Source: a virus. Taken from it: a stretch of DNA of 22,057 nt. The position numbers were made by a program, and so were the translations under genes. Location of the stretch: positions 1-22,057 of IMG/VR virus record IMGVR_UViG_3300042544_000722, one strand, 5' to 3'. Positions 1 through 6,360 of the stretch are shown here, piece by piece; position 1 is the stretch's first letter, and the number at the start of each line of letters is the position of its first letter. Below the pieces are notes generated by a model, which worked only from the letters and a program-made list of their open reading frames with translations, had not been told where the DNA came from and made no database searches.

Positions 1-522
1 TGAGTCGTAGTTGTATGCCTTTGCAGTCCACTTAAACTTATGGATGTCGCTCGTAGTCTTAAGGTCAATTACGGAGTCATCTGTAACAATGTCCGCCTTG
101 CCTTTCCACATCATGCCCTGTATCATACCAACTGCAGGAGTCTCATACAGATTGCCTGCCTTGTAAATCTCATCGTAGAATGCAATATTGCCATTGATAA
201 TGTTCACAAGACCCTGTATCTCATCCTGCTCCTTTTTAAGCATACAGAACGGAAGATTGTTATCCTCACAGAATGCTTTGTACTCTTTGGTTGTACGTGT
301 ACTCACATCAACGCTTAACATCTCTTTAGCCTTGCTAGGCTCTAATATTAACTGATGGAAGTATCTGCCATCCATGAACGCTTTACTGTCTTCTCTCTCT
401 TTACCGAAGTCCTGAGGGTTACTGAGCAACACGCCTATGTCTGAGTTGGATAAGTATTGCTTGCCTACACCTTTGTAATATTCTACATCGTCACGTAGTT
501 GTGTTATGATTTCTAATTCCAT
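1..522 (-). CDS. RecE-like PD-(D/E)XK exonuclease, N-terminal part (C-terminus beyond window)
   Basis: The first 174 residues of a leftward gene that leaves the window at base 1. They resemble the RecE/DUF3799 exonuclease family, which resects double-stranded DNA ends to leave 3' tails for annealing. Visible family features are FMDGRYFHQLILEP with H56, GKAD with catalytic-type D144, and VIDLKTT with D153 and K155, matching the H...D...D-x-K nuclease core. Its ATG (522-520) overlaps the stop codon of the annealing-protein gene by one base in TAATG, so the two are probably translationally coupled. An exonuclease next to a single-strand annealing protein is the standard phage recombination pair. 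The remaining C-terminal part cannot be judged. Confidence 0.8.
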   Translation of the reverse strand, partial: MELEIITQLRDDVEYYKGVGKQYLSNSDIGVLLSNPQDFGKEREDSKAFMDGRYFHQLILEPSKAKEMLSVDVSTRTTKEYKAFCEDNNLPFCMLKKEQDEIQGLVNIINGNIAFYDEIYKAGNLYETPAVGMIQGMMWKGKADIVTDDSVIDLKTTSDIHKFKWTAKAYNYDS

Positions 523-1172
523 TACTGTGCGTTTACAAGGTTAGCAATTTCTTTCTTGACAGCAGGACTAATCTTATACTTACGAACTAACTGACCACCA
601 ATCTTCTCAAGACCTAAAGCCTTGTTGGTTGTTACGTACTTAACAACGGCATCCCAATTAGCTGTGCCTTTCTTTAATTCAATTAAGCCATCATCTGTAG
701 CAGTATCTGCTTTTTTTGGTGCCTCAGGCTTCACTGTTGCAGTAGGCTCACCCTCAGGTAAGTCCTCACCTGCATAGATATAGATTCCCATTCCAAACAT
801 CGCTAAGTTTTTAACCAAGCAACGCATAATGGTCTTGTTAATGTCGAACATAGTAGCTGACTCAACCTGCTTATCGCCATATCTTGTGCTGTAGGTATAA
901 GAACGCTTAAGCATTGACTTGTTTGCTCCATCCATAACCGGTAGCCACATCTCCAATGTCTCTCCTTCAATGGTCACAGTAGTGTGACACATAAAGCCAA
1001 GAGACTCATCATAAACTGTATCTAAAACTTTATAGGTAGCATCAGGACACTCACGCTTAGTTGCTGACCATGCCCATGCCCATGATAGGTAGCTAAGGTC
1101 TTTTTTCTTCTCAACGTGCTCATTCACATTGATGGCGGATAGCCTCTCGAAAACTGATTTTTTCTTTTCCAT
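522..1172 (-). CDS. Single-strand annealing protein, Sak3/DUF1071-like
   Basis: A 216-aa protein that I recognise as DUF1071/Sak3-like from the N-terminal segment DLSYLSWAWAWSATKRECPD, the central LPVMDGANKS, and the FDINKTIMRCLVKNLAMFG helix. Such proteins anneal complementary single strands during phage recombination and usually partner an exonuclease, here the RecE-like gene immediately downstream with TAATG overlap. The frame is open 20 codons further upstream to 1232, but I prefer the ATG at 1172: family similarity begins there and it carries the AAATCAAATG start context seen at many genes in this phage. The C-terminal 45 residues are basic and less conserved. Family recall, not a search, supports the assignment. 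Confidence 0.75.
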   Translation of the reverse strand: MEKKKSVFERLSAINVNEHVEKKKDLSYLSWAWAWSATKRECPDATYKVLDTVYDESLGFMCHTTVTIEGETLEMWLPVMDGANKSMLKRSYTYSTRYGDKQVESATMFDINKTIMRCLVKNLAMFGMGIYIYAGEDLPEGEPTATVKPEAPKKADTATDDGLIELKKGTANWDAVVKYVTTNKALGLEKIGGQLVRKYKISPAVKKEIANLVNAQ

Positions 1173-1234
1173 TTGATTTGATTTAAGTGTTTGCACCTGA
1201 AGGTGCAAATATTTGATTTGATTAATTGACAATA

Positions 1235-1537
1235 CTAAATAAATACTGCTCTCTCTACCTCTTTGACAATGGACACATAGTCCCTGTCTTCTTCCATCCT
1301 CTGCTCAACAGAAGAGATTCCGTAGATTATTGAGGAATGCTTGATTTCGTATCCTGCTTCTCTCATATACTTTTGGATATATGTAATCTGCATAGGTCTC
1401 TTGTTACACAGGTAATAAACCAAATGCCTCGCATCTACGCACTCCCTCTTCTTTGACTTAGAGAACATCTCGTCCCTACTTACGCTAAAAAGGTCAGAGA
1501 CCCTTTCCACGTACTGATTAAAAACATCGTGCTTCAT
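1235..1537 (-). CDS. Free-standing DnaA domain-IV-like DNA-binding protein
   Basis: A 100-aa protein that aligns along nearly its whole length with the C-terminal DNA-binding domain of DnaA. It shows the V...F.VS.DE.FSKSKKR entry helix, the basic-loop segment ECVDARHLVYYL, and the second helix-turn-helix part ending HSSIIYGI around H67, which corresponds to the DHTT signature of cellular DnaA. The first residue of that signature is replaced by K66. No AAA+ domain is present, so it cannot be an initiator ATPase; it may bind DnaA-box-like DNA as a replication helper, competitor or regulator. It has its own promoter-like TATATTTG box upstream and is followed closely by the recombination genes. 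Confidence 0.7.
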   Translation of the reverse strand: MKHDVFNQYVERVSDLFSVSRDEMFSKSKKRECVDARHLVYYLCNKRPMQITYIQKYMREAGYEIKHSSIIYGISSVEQRMEEDRDYVSIVKEVERAVFI

Positions 1538-1557
1538 AACTTCTAATTAATTTAAAA

Positions 1558-1565
1558 CAAATATA
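1558..1565 (-). promoter_or_regulatory. Bacteroidota-type -7 box TATATTTG for the DnaA-like gene
   Basis: On the minus strand the gap before the DnaA-like gene reads TATATTTG, an exact match to the Bacteroidota TAnnTTTG -7 element, about 20 bases before the ATG. A TTG that could act as the -33 element lies 22 bases further upstream (1588-1590), slightly longer than the usual spacing. Confidence 0.5.
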
Positions 1566-1590
1566 GTGAATATGTTCATACATCGTTCAA

Positions 1591-1812
1591 TTATTTGTCA
1601 ATTTTTTCTAACAATTTTATTTCCGCTTCGTCAAGTGAGCGACTCTTAAATGTATCGTCTACGTAGAACTCTCCTGACTTCAAAACTTGAATGTAATACC
1701 CGTCAGCATATGCTACAACGTCAGTACATTCTTCTAATAGTTTCTCTGTTAGATTCTTTTTAAGGAATGATTCCTTGCATATAAACCTGCCCGTGTCAAT
1801 TAAATTCTCCAT
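1591..1812 (-). CDS. Hypothetical protein, 73 aa
   Basis: Not recognised. I start it at the ATG at 1812 (MENLIDTG), preceded by TTAATCAAATG, although the frame is open to 1881. The extension would run through a good promoter and into the MazG gene, so it is unlikely. The product is soluble-looking, with alternating aromatic residues (YADGYYIQVLKSGEFYV) suggesting a small beta sheet, and a charged C-terminal helix. It sits between the MazG-like gene and the DnaA-like gene, with promoter-like boxes on both sides, so it may form its own small transcript. Confidence 0.65.
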   Translation of the reverse strand: MENLIDTGRFICKESFLKKNLTEKLLEECTDVVAYADGYYIQVLKSGEFYVDDTFKSRSLDEAEIKLLEKIDK

Positions 1813-1843
1813 TTGATTAATGTTAATATGTATAATTTTTGTA

Positions 1844-1873
1844 CAAATATAGTACAATTTATTTGACTGCCAA
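1844..1873 (-). promoter_or_regulatory. Leftward promoter, TTG-N19-TATATTTG
   Basis: The minus strand shows TTG (1873-1871), 19 bases, then TATATTTG (1851-1844). This fits the Bacteroidota -33/-7 consensus in both sequence and spacing. It lies about 32 bases before the ATG at 1812, and the -33 part overlaps the 3' end of the MazG-like gene. It is the best complete promoter match in the window. Confidence 0.6.
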
Positions 1874-2281
1874 TAAATCATTGTACTTTACATACACAAA
1901 ACCATCGTGCGTAATCTTGTCAGCCTTCTCCCAAGACTCAGGAGTAATAAAATGAGTAGTACTAAACACTGACTCTTTTACAAATGTCCCGTCAACCATC
2001 TTGCCCTTACGGTCTTTGATTTCATTCCAAGCAACCTCCAAACAATCTAATGGCTCAAGACCTAACTGCTTTGATAATACAATCAGCGTGACCAATGAGT
2101 CCCCGATTCCGTCAATGATTTTTGCGTGGTCATTTTTAAGTATAGCGGAGGCGGTCTCACCGACCTCCTCCATTACCTTAAGCATCTGCTTTGGTGCATT
2201 CTCCTTCTCAAGTAACCCCTTCTCCTGAGCCCATGCTGTTACGTTTGTAACCAACTCATCCAATGTTAGTAGCTTATCCAT
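1859..2281 (-). CDS. MazG-like nucleotide pyrophosphohydrolase
   Basis: A 140-aa all-alpha NTP-pyrophosphatase-type protein. The metal-binding signature is visible: EEVGE (E38, E39, E42) and the downstream acidic pair in IIDGIGDSL (D57, D61), followed by a hydrophobic helix. Family members hydrolyse (d)NTPs or alarmones to monophosphates; phage versions are thought to adjust nucleotide pools or ppGpp. About 35 residues after the catalytic domain are extra and unrecognised. Its ATG lies inside the end of the upstream gene (8-base overlap), so it is co-translated within the leftward operon. Confidence 0.75.
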   Translation of the reverse strand: MDKLLTLDELVTNVTAWAQEKGLLEKENAPKQMLKVMEEVGETASAILKNDHAKIIDGIGDSLVTLIVLSKQLGLEPLDCLEVAWNEIKDRKGKMVDGTFVKESVFSTTHFITPESWEKADKITHDGFVYVKYNDLLAVK

Positions 2282-2669
2282 ATACCACCTCTCCCATCGC
2301 TAAATATTGGAACACCACATCTGCTGAACTAGCATCGCCTTCCTCACGTACATGGCTTTCTAATGCCCATCTGCTATCGCTATCTGATAGCAACTGTAGT
2401 CTTGCCTGCATTGTGCTTTTAGATACGACACCAATTAACTCATCCTCCTGCTCCGCATCATTGACAAGAACTTTTACATCGTGGTCTAAGATTGCCTTAA
2501 GTATGGCTGTACTGATATACGGGTCTTCTGACTTAGGAACTGCGTCCCTGATGGCTTTGATTGATTCCTCAGGTAGGTAGTACCAATAGTTACTGCCACC
2601 CTCCAATGCTGTAACAAAAACGTCTTCCAAGACCTCTCTGCTGATTGTTTGTTTGATTGTGATTTCCAT
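2274..2669 (-). CDS. Conserved phage hypothetical protein, 131 aa
   Basis: No function recognised. The N-terminal segment ITIKQTISREVLEDVFVTALEGGSNYWY has a look I associate with recurrent hypothetical proteins of Bacteroidota phages, but I cannot name a domain. The rest is acidic and predicted helical, ending AMGEVVYG. It overlaps the MazG-like gene by 8 bases and follows the next upstream gene after a one-base gap, so it belongs to the same transcript. The start is at 2669, shortly after AATCAAATAAC. Confidence 0.7.
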   Translation of the reverse strand: MEITIKQTISREVLEDVFVTALEGGSNYWYYLPEESIKAIRDAVPKSEDPYISTAILKAILDHDVKVLVNDAEQEDELIGVVSKSTMQARLQLLSDSDSRWALESHVREEGDASSADVVFQYLAMGEVVYG

Positions 2670-2670
2670 G

Positions 2671-2892
2671 TTATTTGATTTGACTTGATTTCAAATAGGT
2701 TTCGATTTTGCTGTAAAAATAATCATACTCATCCTGAACGTAGTCTCTATATTTTAACTCATCTTGACCATCTTCACAGATAGGCTCGTAATGATTTTCA
2801 TACTTTACTTGAATGAATAAGTCTGCTATCTCACACGCCAATTCATTTAGATAAAAGGTCGCCTTTGGCGTACCGTTGATTTGATTTTCCAT
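2671..2892 (-). CDS. Hypothetical acidic protein, 73 aa
   Basis: Not recognised. The protein is short, acidic and tyrosine-rich (YRDYVQDEYDYFYSKIE) and probably helical. It begins MENQINGTPK and lies 7 bases after the preceding gene and one base before the next, which fits a tightly packed operon. There is no membrane segment, cysteine cluster or known motif. Confidence 0.6.
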   Translation of the reverse strand: MENQINGTPKATFYLNELACEIADLFIQVKYENHYEPICEDGQDELKYRDYVQDEYDYFYSKIETYLKSSQIK

Positions 2893-2899
2893 GTTATAC

Positions 2900-3130
2900 T
2901 TACTCCTCTTTTAATTCAATTTTTAAATAATCACATTCAAAATGAATATCAACATTTACCTGCTCCATTATGCCTTCGCTTGATAATACCGTGTTAAGAA
3001 CATCATATGCTTGTTCATCTGTGCATTCGTAAATGTCTGTCACGTCTTGAGTGCTCCATAAATTGTCTACAAAATAACCGTGTTGCTTCAATATGGCTTT
3101 TGCTTTTTGTACCTCTGTTAACTGTTCCAT
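2900..3130 (-). CDS. Conserved hypothetical protein, 76 aa
   Basis: A small acidic protein with the pattern AKAILKQHGYFVDNLWSTQDV followed by CTDEQAYDVLNTVL. I recognise this pattern as a recurrent family of unknown function in Bacteroidota genomes and phages, but know no function for it. The start is put at 3130 (MEQLTEV), preceded by TTAAATCAAATG; the frame extends upstream to 3220, but that extension is antiparallel to nothing known and would overlap the small membrane-protein gene, whose reading frame is better supported. It follows that gene by 5 bases. Confidence 0.65.
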   Translation of the reverse strand: MEQLTEVQKAKAILKQHGYFVDNLWSTQDVTDIYECTDEQAYDVLNTVLSSEGIMEQVNVDIHFECDYLKIELKEE

Positions 3131-3135
3131 TTGAT

Positions 3136-3267
3136 TTAATTTATATTTAAGTAAAATTCTATAAAAACCTCTACAATAAAAACAACTACAATTATTGCAA
3201 CTGCTAATATTACTGCCCAAAAAGCACGATTTTCTTTTTCAGGCTCTTCTTCAATAAAGTGCATCAT
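3136..3267 (-). CDS. Small single-helix membrane protein, 43 aa
   Basis: A short gene starting MMHFIEEEPEKENRAF, then a strongly hydrophobic stretch (WAVILAVAIIVVVFIVEVFI, residues 17-36) that forms one membrane helix, and a short tail. The ATG at 3267 overlaps the stop codon of the upstream gene as ATGA, the coupling used repeatedly in this operon, which supports it as a real gene. The acidic N-terminus and hydrophobic core suggest an inner-membrane peptide. The function is unknown. Confidence 0.65.
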   Translation of the reverse strand: MMHFIEEEPEKENRAFWAVILAVAIIVVVFIVEVFIEFYLNIN

Positions 3268-3488
3268 AACTGTATAGCCTCAAAATTTTCTTCTGATATG
3301 ATTATTGCTCTTGTGTACGCTACGTGCAATGCTGATAGGTAGTCAAATGGATTACCTACCAAGTCATTCTCTCGCTCAAAGTTAACAATAGGCTGAACTA
3401 CCTTCCTGATTTGCTCCTCGCTTAAGGATGTCATTATATAAAAGTCATCCTCTGACCACTCTGTGGTCTTGATTATAAATACTTGCAT
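3264..3488 (-). CDS. Hypothetical protein, 74 aa
   Basis: Not recognised. It begins MQVFIIKTTEWSEDDFYIMT, with a beta-strand-like start followed by helical stretches and no membrane segment. It follows its upstream neighbour by one base and overlaps the downstream membrane-peptide gene as ATGA, so it is part of the segment that begins after the hammerhead at 3847-3897. Confidence 0.6.
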   Translation of the reverse strand: MQVFIIKTTEWSEDDFYIMTSLSEEQIRKVVQPIVNFERENDLVGNPFDYLSALHVAYTRAIIISEENFEAIQL

Positions 3489-3489
3489 C

Positions 3490-3822
3490 TCAATTCTCTC
3501 TTGTTTTTCTTTGAATGTCCTGTTCTCTCTTCTCGAAGGATTCTAGCAACCCCATCAGCTCATCTAGCTTATGACTTTCCCTAAACGATTCCTGAAGTTT
3601 GTCGTGTACGCTTTGTGTCGCAAGAATTAAGATTGCCTCCTGAGACAACTCCTTGTGTAGATACTCAGACAGAATACTTAAACTTAAAGAACCTGAACTG
3701 TCTTCAGACCATTTAGCTACTGCCATTGTAATACCCATTGCAACCTCTTCAGTTGATTGCTTCATTCCCAATGCCTTTGTCAATGAGCCGGCATTGTGGT
3801 TGAACTTAATTTCACTTTTCAT
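3490..3822 (-). CDS. Hypothetical helical protein, 110 aa; first gene after ribozyme 1
   Basis: Not recognised. The protein is mainly alpha-helical (TEEVAMGITMAVAKWSED, then LSEYLHKELSQEAILILATQ) with a charged C-terminus. Its ATG is about 25 bases downstream of the end of the hammerhead ribozyme, in the leader AAAAAAATATG, and would be the first gene on the RNA released by ribozyme cleavage. It is followed by the 74-aa gene with a one-base gap. Confidence 0.65.
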   Translation of the reverse strand: MKSEIKFNHNAGSLTKALGMKQSTEEVAMGITMAVAKWSEDSSGSLSLSILSEYLHKELSQEAILILATQSVHDKLQESFRESHKLDELMGLLESFEKREQDIQRKTREN

Positions 3823-3846
3823 ATTTTTTTGTTTATGGTTTAAAAA

Positions 3847-3897
3847 TCTGTTTCATGCTTTTGCAATCATCAGCCGAGACACTCATCCCGATACAGA
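3847..3897 (-). ncRNA. Hammerhead ribozyme, type III (copy 1)
   Basis: Read on the minus strand. Stem III is TCTGT (3897-3893) pairing with ACAGA (3851-3847). Cleavage is predicted after GUA, between 3892 and 3891. Stem I is TCGGGA/TCTCGG (six pairs, two of them wobble) closed by loop TGAGTG. The core CTGATGA is at 3873-3867, stem II is TTGC/GCAT with loop AAAA, and then GAAA (3854-3851). Order and core match the hammerhead consensus. The outer stem II pair is U-U instead of the usual G-C. Stem sequences differ from copies 2 and 3 while pairing is kept. It lies between the amidotransferase fusion and the 110-aa gene. Confidence 0.88.
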
Positions 3898-3923
3898 GGG
3901 TAGTGTCTTCACCGACACTACCC
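3898..3923 (-). repeat. 10-bp hairpin preceding ribozyme 1
   Basis: GGGTAGTGTC pairs perfectly with GACACTACCC around a six-base loop. It lies 6 bases after the stop codon of the amidotransferase fusion and directly before the ribozyme in the sense of transcription. It contains the GTGTC/GACAC core shared by six intergenic hairpins in this block. No T-run follows, so it does not look like an intrinsic terminator. It could protect the 3' end made by ribozyme cleavage. Confidence 0.7.
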
Positions 3924-3929
3924 ATAAAC

Positions 3930-5039
3930 TTAGTCCCAATGCTGAAACCGTAACACATCAGACTCAGTGAACCACTCATCGCACCCACTGCAATGATAGT
4001 TTGCGAACTCATCATGCTCCAAATCGTGAAAGCAATTTACACAAATTGGCTTCTCATTCTCAATGTCGAACTCGCACCCCTCGCATTCATCATCCTTTAT
4101 CTCAAGAAGATTCAACTCATATTCACTGAACCTACTGAATGACCTGACCGTCTCCACCTCGTCCTGCTCCTTATACCAACTGTATTGATATGGCTTCTGT
4201 GTGTACGTCTTGTGGTGAACCTCACCTGCTGAACGCTCCTTGATATTGAAGTATATCCAACAGTTGAACACCCTGCCATCTGTGGCTTTTATCTCAACCT
4301 GCTTCCTCCTGTACCAATTAGGATGCCCCTCTAACCTGTCTAACTCAGCCAATACTGTTCCACTGACTTTGAATATGTCCACCTCCACATTGTGACCTCT
4401 ACCCTTGTCCTCAATCAGATAGGGTAGACCCTTGATGACCAACGGATACTTGTCTTTGGTCTGACCTTTGCCAATGTACTTTGAACTCGTAAGGTAGCTG
4501 TAGTAGTTACTATAATTTTTCTTCAGCGTGCCATACACGGCAACTAAATTGTCCTCTAACACATTGTCCTTGCTGTACCATACGCCATCCTTCTGAACCC
4601 ACGATTCTTTGTTGTAAATCTGAAACGTCCTGCTGTACGTGTTAATCGTAACGAACCTACAATCATAACGCTCCAACTCTTGCTTCCACTTGTGACGTGG
4701 TACACGCCCGATATTCTCTGCCAATACTCTTGAGTCACTTTTCTTGTGGTCACCCAATGCTCTGATAGTACCGTTCATCATCAGCCACTCCTGCTTATTG
4801 TTACCGCACCTGAACGGGTGCGTATTGTCTCTGTTGATAGCCCCGACTGTAGCGTATCTGAAGTGAGCAATGTACGGACGCTCTGTATCCAATACCTTGT
4901 ACTCTGCTGATTTGTGGTACGTCACGTGAAACGTGTCCAACCAAATGATTCCCAACCCGTGCGGATTGATTCTTGCTGAAGTTTTTGCAACCTCCTGAGG
5001 AACTGTCTTCCCTGACTGCTTGATAATAATTATACACAT
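3930..5039 (-). CDS. Class II glutamine amidotransferase + gamma-glutamylcyclotransferase + zinc-binding tail (fusion)
   Basis: A 369-aa protein in three parts. Residues 1-155 look like a class II (Ntn) glutamine amidotransferase: C2 directly after Met is the expected nucleophile, followed by AHFRYATVG (58-66), NTHPF (72-76) and MNGTI (88-92). Residues 165-285 look like a GGCT/AIG2-type cyclotransferase, with YGTL at 169-172 and LDRLEGHPNWYRR containing probable catalytic E237. Residues 319-353 carry three CxxC pairs (C319/C322, C333/C336, C350/C353), a likely zinc ribbon. Together they could hydrolyse glutamine or glutamyl amides and cyclise gamma-glutamyl groups. A GTGTCT hairpin and a TAAATTTG box precede it, and ribozyme 1 follows. 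The fusion itself is unfamiliar to me. Confidence 0.75.
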   Translation of the reverse strand: MCIIIIKQSGKTVPQEVAKTSARINPHGLGIIWLDTFHVTYHKSAEYKVLDTERPYIAHFRYATVGAINRDNTHPFRCGNNKQEWLMMNGTIRALGDHKKSDSRVLAENIGRVPRHKWKQELERYDCRFVTINTYSRTFQIYNKESWVQKDGVWYSKDNVLEDNLVAVYGTLKKNYSNYYSYLTSSKYIGKGQTKDKYPLVIKGLPYLIEDKGRGHNVEVDIFKVSGTVLAELDRLEGHPNWYRRKQVEIKATDGRVFNCWIYFNIKERSAGEVHHKTYTQKPYQYSWYKEQDEVETVRSFSRFSEYELNLLEIKDDECEGCEFDIENEKPICVNCFHDLEHDEFANYHCSGCDEWFTESDVLRFQHWD

Positions 5040-5059
5040 AGTTTTTTGTTTAATAGGCA

Positions 5060-5075
5060 GTGTCTATGAAGACAC
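5060..5075 (-). repeat. GTGTCT-N4-AGACAC hairpin before the amidotransferase fusion
   Basis: GTGTCT pairs perfectly with AGACAC around a four-base loop. It lies about 20 bases upstream of the fusion gene's ATG, in its 5' leader. It belongs to the hairpin family found in each of the longer gaps of the leftward block, but here no hammerhead accompanies it. Confidence 0.65.
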
Positions 5076-5131
5076 AGAACCTAAGTAATGAACGAATAAT
5101 GAACTAAGATACGACATTTATCTGACATACG

Positions 5132-5139
5132 CAAATTTA
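5132..5139 (-). promoter_or_regulatory. Promoter-like TAAATTTG box for the amidotransferase fusion
   Basis: The minus strand reads TAAATTTG, a match to TAnnTTTG, with a TTTG 22 bases upstream inside the end of the neighbouring gene. It lies about 95 bases before the ATG at 5039, leaving a leader that holds the direct repeat GTTCATTA (two copies three bases apart) and the hairpin at 5060-5075. Confidence 0.4.
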
Positions 5140-5141
5140 TT

Positions 5142-5303
5142 TTAATAAACTATTCTTGCGTCAAATTTTTTACGTTCCAATTTTGGATGCTTTTCAATGA
5201 ATTTATAGTATGCCTTGTCAATAGCCTCCCACTTTGTGTGAGCGACTATTGACCATACGCATACCTTACCATAATAGACATTGAAGTAGTGACTGTTTTC
5301 CAC
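5142..5303 (-). CDS. Small basic protein, 53 aa, GTG start
   Basis: Starts with GTG at 5303, overlapping the upstream TAG stop by one base (TAGTG), in line with the TAATG couplings elsewhere. The frame is open to 5384, but the extra residues fall inside the membrane-peptide gene and read poorly. The protein (ENSHYFNVYYGKVCVWSIVA, then a lysine-rich helix) resembles the 49-aa product at 5404-5553 in layout: an aromatic strand, then V.A.T...A..KA. They may be distant paralogues. The function is unknown. Confidence 0.55.
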   Translation of the reverse strand: MENSHYFNVYYGKVCVWSIVAHTKWEAIDKAYYKFIEKHPKLERKKFDARIVY

Positions 5304-5407
5304 TATAAAAGGTTTTGAACTGCTACAACTATAGCCCCTAATACATACAATCCAACTACTATAGCCAAGATTGCTTTCAACCAATTGATGTTCTTTAATT
5401 CTCTCAT
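5303..5407 (-). CDS. Single-helix membrane peptide, 34 aa
   Basis: MRELKNINWLKAILAIVVGL continues as one hydrophobic helix (about residues 10-32) and ends QNLL. Its ATG overlaps the upstream stop as ATGA and its stop overlaps the next start as TAGTG, so it is coupled on both sides. That coupling is the main reason to accept such a short gene. The positive N-terminus suggests an N-in inner-membrane orientation. The function is unknown. Confidence 0.55.
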   Translation of the reverse strand: MRELKNINWLKAILAIVVGLYVLGAIVVAVQNLL

Positions 5408-5553
5408 ATTAATTCTATTAAATCTAAATCGTTTTTTATTCTTATTGCTTTTTTTCTTGCCAACTCATAGGCTTTGGCTCTTGTGCGTGCTTTTACTTTT
5501 ACGAACCTCATAGGGTCGTGATAGTAGTGTGCTGAAAATATATATTCTCTCAT
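5404..5553 (-). CDS. Small basic protein, 49 aa
   Basis: Not recognised by function. The protein is rich in Lys and Arg (MRFVKVKARTRAKAYELARK), with an aromatic N-terminal strand YIFSAHYYHDP and a basic helix, which resembles small single-domain nucleic-acid-associated proteins. That is a guess from composition only. It is coupled to the downstream membrane peptide by ATGA and has similar spacing of features to the 53-aa product at 5142-5303. Confidence 0.6.
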   Translation of the reverse strand: MREYIFSAHYYHDPMRFVKVKARTRAKAYELARKKAIRIKNDLDLIELI

Positions 5554-5580
5554 CTTTTTTAAGTTTGTAGTACCTACTAT

Positions 5581-5799
5581 TTACCTACTATAAATATCTT
5601 CCCAACCATCAACCGCACGCTCATTGTAGTGCCTCGGCTCATCCTGTTCCTCATTATCATCAGCCTCAACCCAATAGTCTAACTCAGGGAAACATTCAGT
5701 GTGACGCTTTAGCATCTCGCTTGCCTCCTGTTCTGTTAATCCTCTTGTATGGCATACAGCGTACTCACTACATGCCTCCATCAATCTAAATAGTCTCAT
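5581..5799 (-). CDS. Hypothetical acidic protein, 72 aa
   Basis: Not recognised. The N-terminal half is a helix with MRLFRLMEACSEYAVCHTRG; the C-terminal half is strongly acidic (EADDNEEQDEP). The ATG at 5799 overlaps the stop of the zinc-binding gene upstream by 4 bases (ATGA type). The 27 bases after its stop hold no clear signal before the next ATG. Confidence 0.6.
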   Translation of the reverse strand: MRLFRLMEACSEYAVCHTRGLTEQEASEMLKRHTECFPELDYWVEADDNEEQDEPRHYNERAVDGWEDIYSR

Positions 5800-6071
5800 A
5801 TTTTTCTTAGATTATAGGGCTCTGCATCAAGCCCATATTCAAAACTATACCCAATCTCATTTAGTTTGCTCTCAGCGTCCCGCAACGATTCATAGGACTG
5901 CTCCATCGCGTCAATGATTGCACGCACCTCATCAGGTAGCGTCTCGTAATGCTCGAATAAATCTTTTTGATTCTCGCACATCTCGCATAGGTCATACTCA
6001 AACCACATATCGTGGCGTCCTTGTAGGCGTGAACACTCTGAACACTCCCATACATCATTTGGTTTTGTCAT
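5796..6071 (-). CDS. Small zinc-ribbon protein, 91 aa
   Basis: Two CxxC pairs near the N-terminus (C10/C13 and C29/C32, in WECSECSRL and LCEMCE) form a likely zinc ribbon. A long charged helix follows. I start it at the ATG at 6071, one base after the upstream stop, because residues before it (from 6110) show no conservation-like features and would overlap the neighbour. The ATGs at 6095 and 6110 remain possible. The ribbon suggests nucleic-acid or protein binding; no partner is evident. Confidence 0.6.
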   Translation of the reverse strand: MTKPNDVWECSECSRLQGRHDMWFEYDLCEMCENQKDLFEHYETLPDEVRAIIDAMEQSYESLRDAESKLNEIGYSFEYGLDAEPYNLRKI

Positions 6072-6072
6072 C

Positions 6073-6258
6073 TTATAGGTTTTTAATTGTTTCATAAATT
6101 CTAACTCCATTCTTCACCTCCATTGGTATTTGATAAACTGCTGTAAGCCTATTCAAGTACGTCTCGTATTCAACCAACTCCTTCTCAGGCAAATACAATA
6201 GCCTGTCAATTACGTTCTGAATTAATTCATTCCGCTGTTCAATTGTTTCTGTTGTCAT
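6073..6258 (-). CDS. Hypothetical helical protein, 61 aa; first gene after ribozyme 2
   Basis: Not recognised. MTTETIEQRNELIQNVIDRL continues as a helical, acidic protein ending ETIKNL. It is the first gene downstream of ribozyme 2, with leader AAAAAATTATG and a short hairpin (6274-6293) between ribozyme and ATG. It is followed one base later by the zinc-ribbon gene. Confidence 0.6.
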   Translation of the reverse strand: MTTETIEQRNELIQNVIDRLLYLPEKELVEYETYLNRLTAVYQIPMEVKNGVRIYETIKNL

Positions 6259-6273
6259 AATTTTTTGTTTTGT

Positions 6274-6293
6274 GTAGGGTGTTTAAACCCTAC
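6274..6293 (-). other. Leader hairpin between ribozyme 2 and its downstream gene
   Basis: GTAGGGT pairs with ACCCTAC (7 bp) around a six-base loop, 16 bases before the ATG at 6258. The equivalent position after ribozyme 3 holds a similar bulged hairpin (7719-7738, GTAG...CTAC). The two are related in sequence (CACGTAG...CCCTACAC), suggesting a duplicated leader module. No equivalent is seen after ribozyme 1. Confidence 0.5.
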
Positions 6294-6360
6294 GTGTTTA
6301 AAATTCCGTTTCGTTCTTTTGAACTCATCAGCCTGAGCACTCACTCAGGGACGGTTACAC
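6294..6360 (-). ncRNA. Hammerhead ribozyme, type III (copy 2)
   Basis: On the minus strand, CCG-U (6354-6351) pairs with A-CGG (6309-6306) as stem III, and outer GTGT/ACAC may extend it across an internal loop. Cleavage is predicted after the canonical GUC, between 6350 and 6349. Stem I is CCTGAG/CTCAGG, fully paired, with loop TGAGTG identical to copy 1. CTGATGA is at 6331-6325. Stem II GTTC/GAAC is perfect with loop AAAA, followed by GAAA. All invariant core positions are present. This is the best of the three by sequence. It lies between the genes at 6407 and 6258. Confidence 0.9.

Noticed and set aside
40-318. Rightward open frame of 92 codons at the left edge
   Set aside because: It lies opposite the RecE-like gene, whose leftward frame is continuous and carries the nuclease motifs; the rightward product has no recognisable features.
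3833-4015. Leftward 60-codon frame in the gap after the amidotransferase fusion
   Set aside because: It overlaps the fusion gene's end and runs straight through the hairpin and hammerhead core; the conserved bases are explained by the ribozyme, not by a protein.
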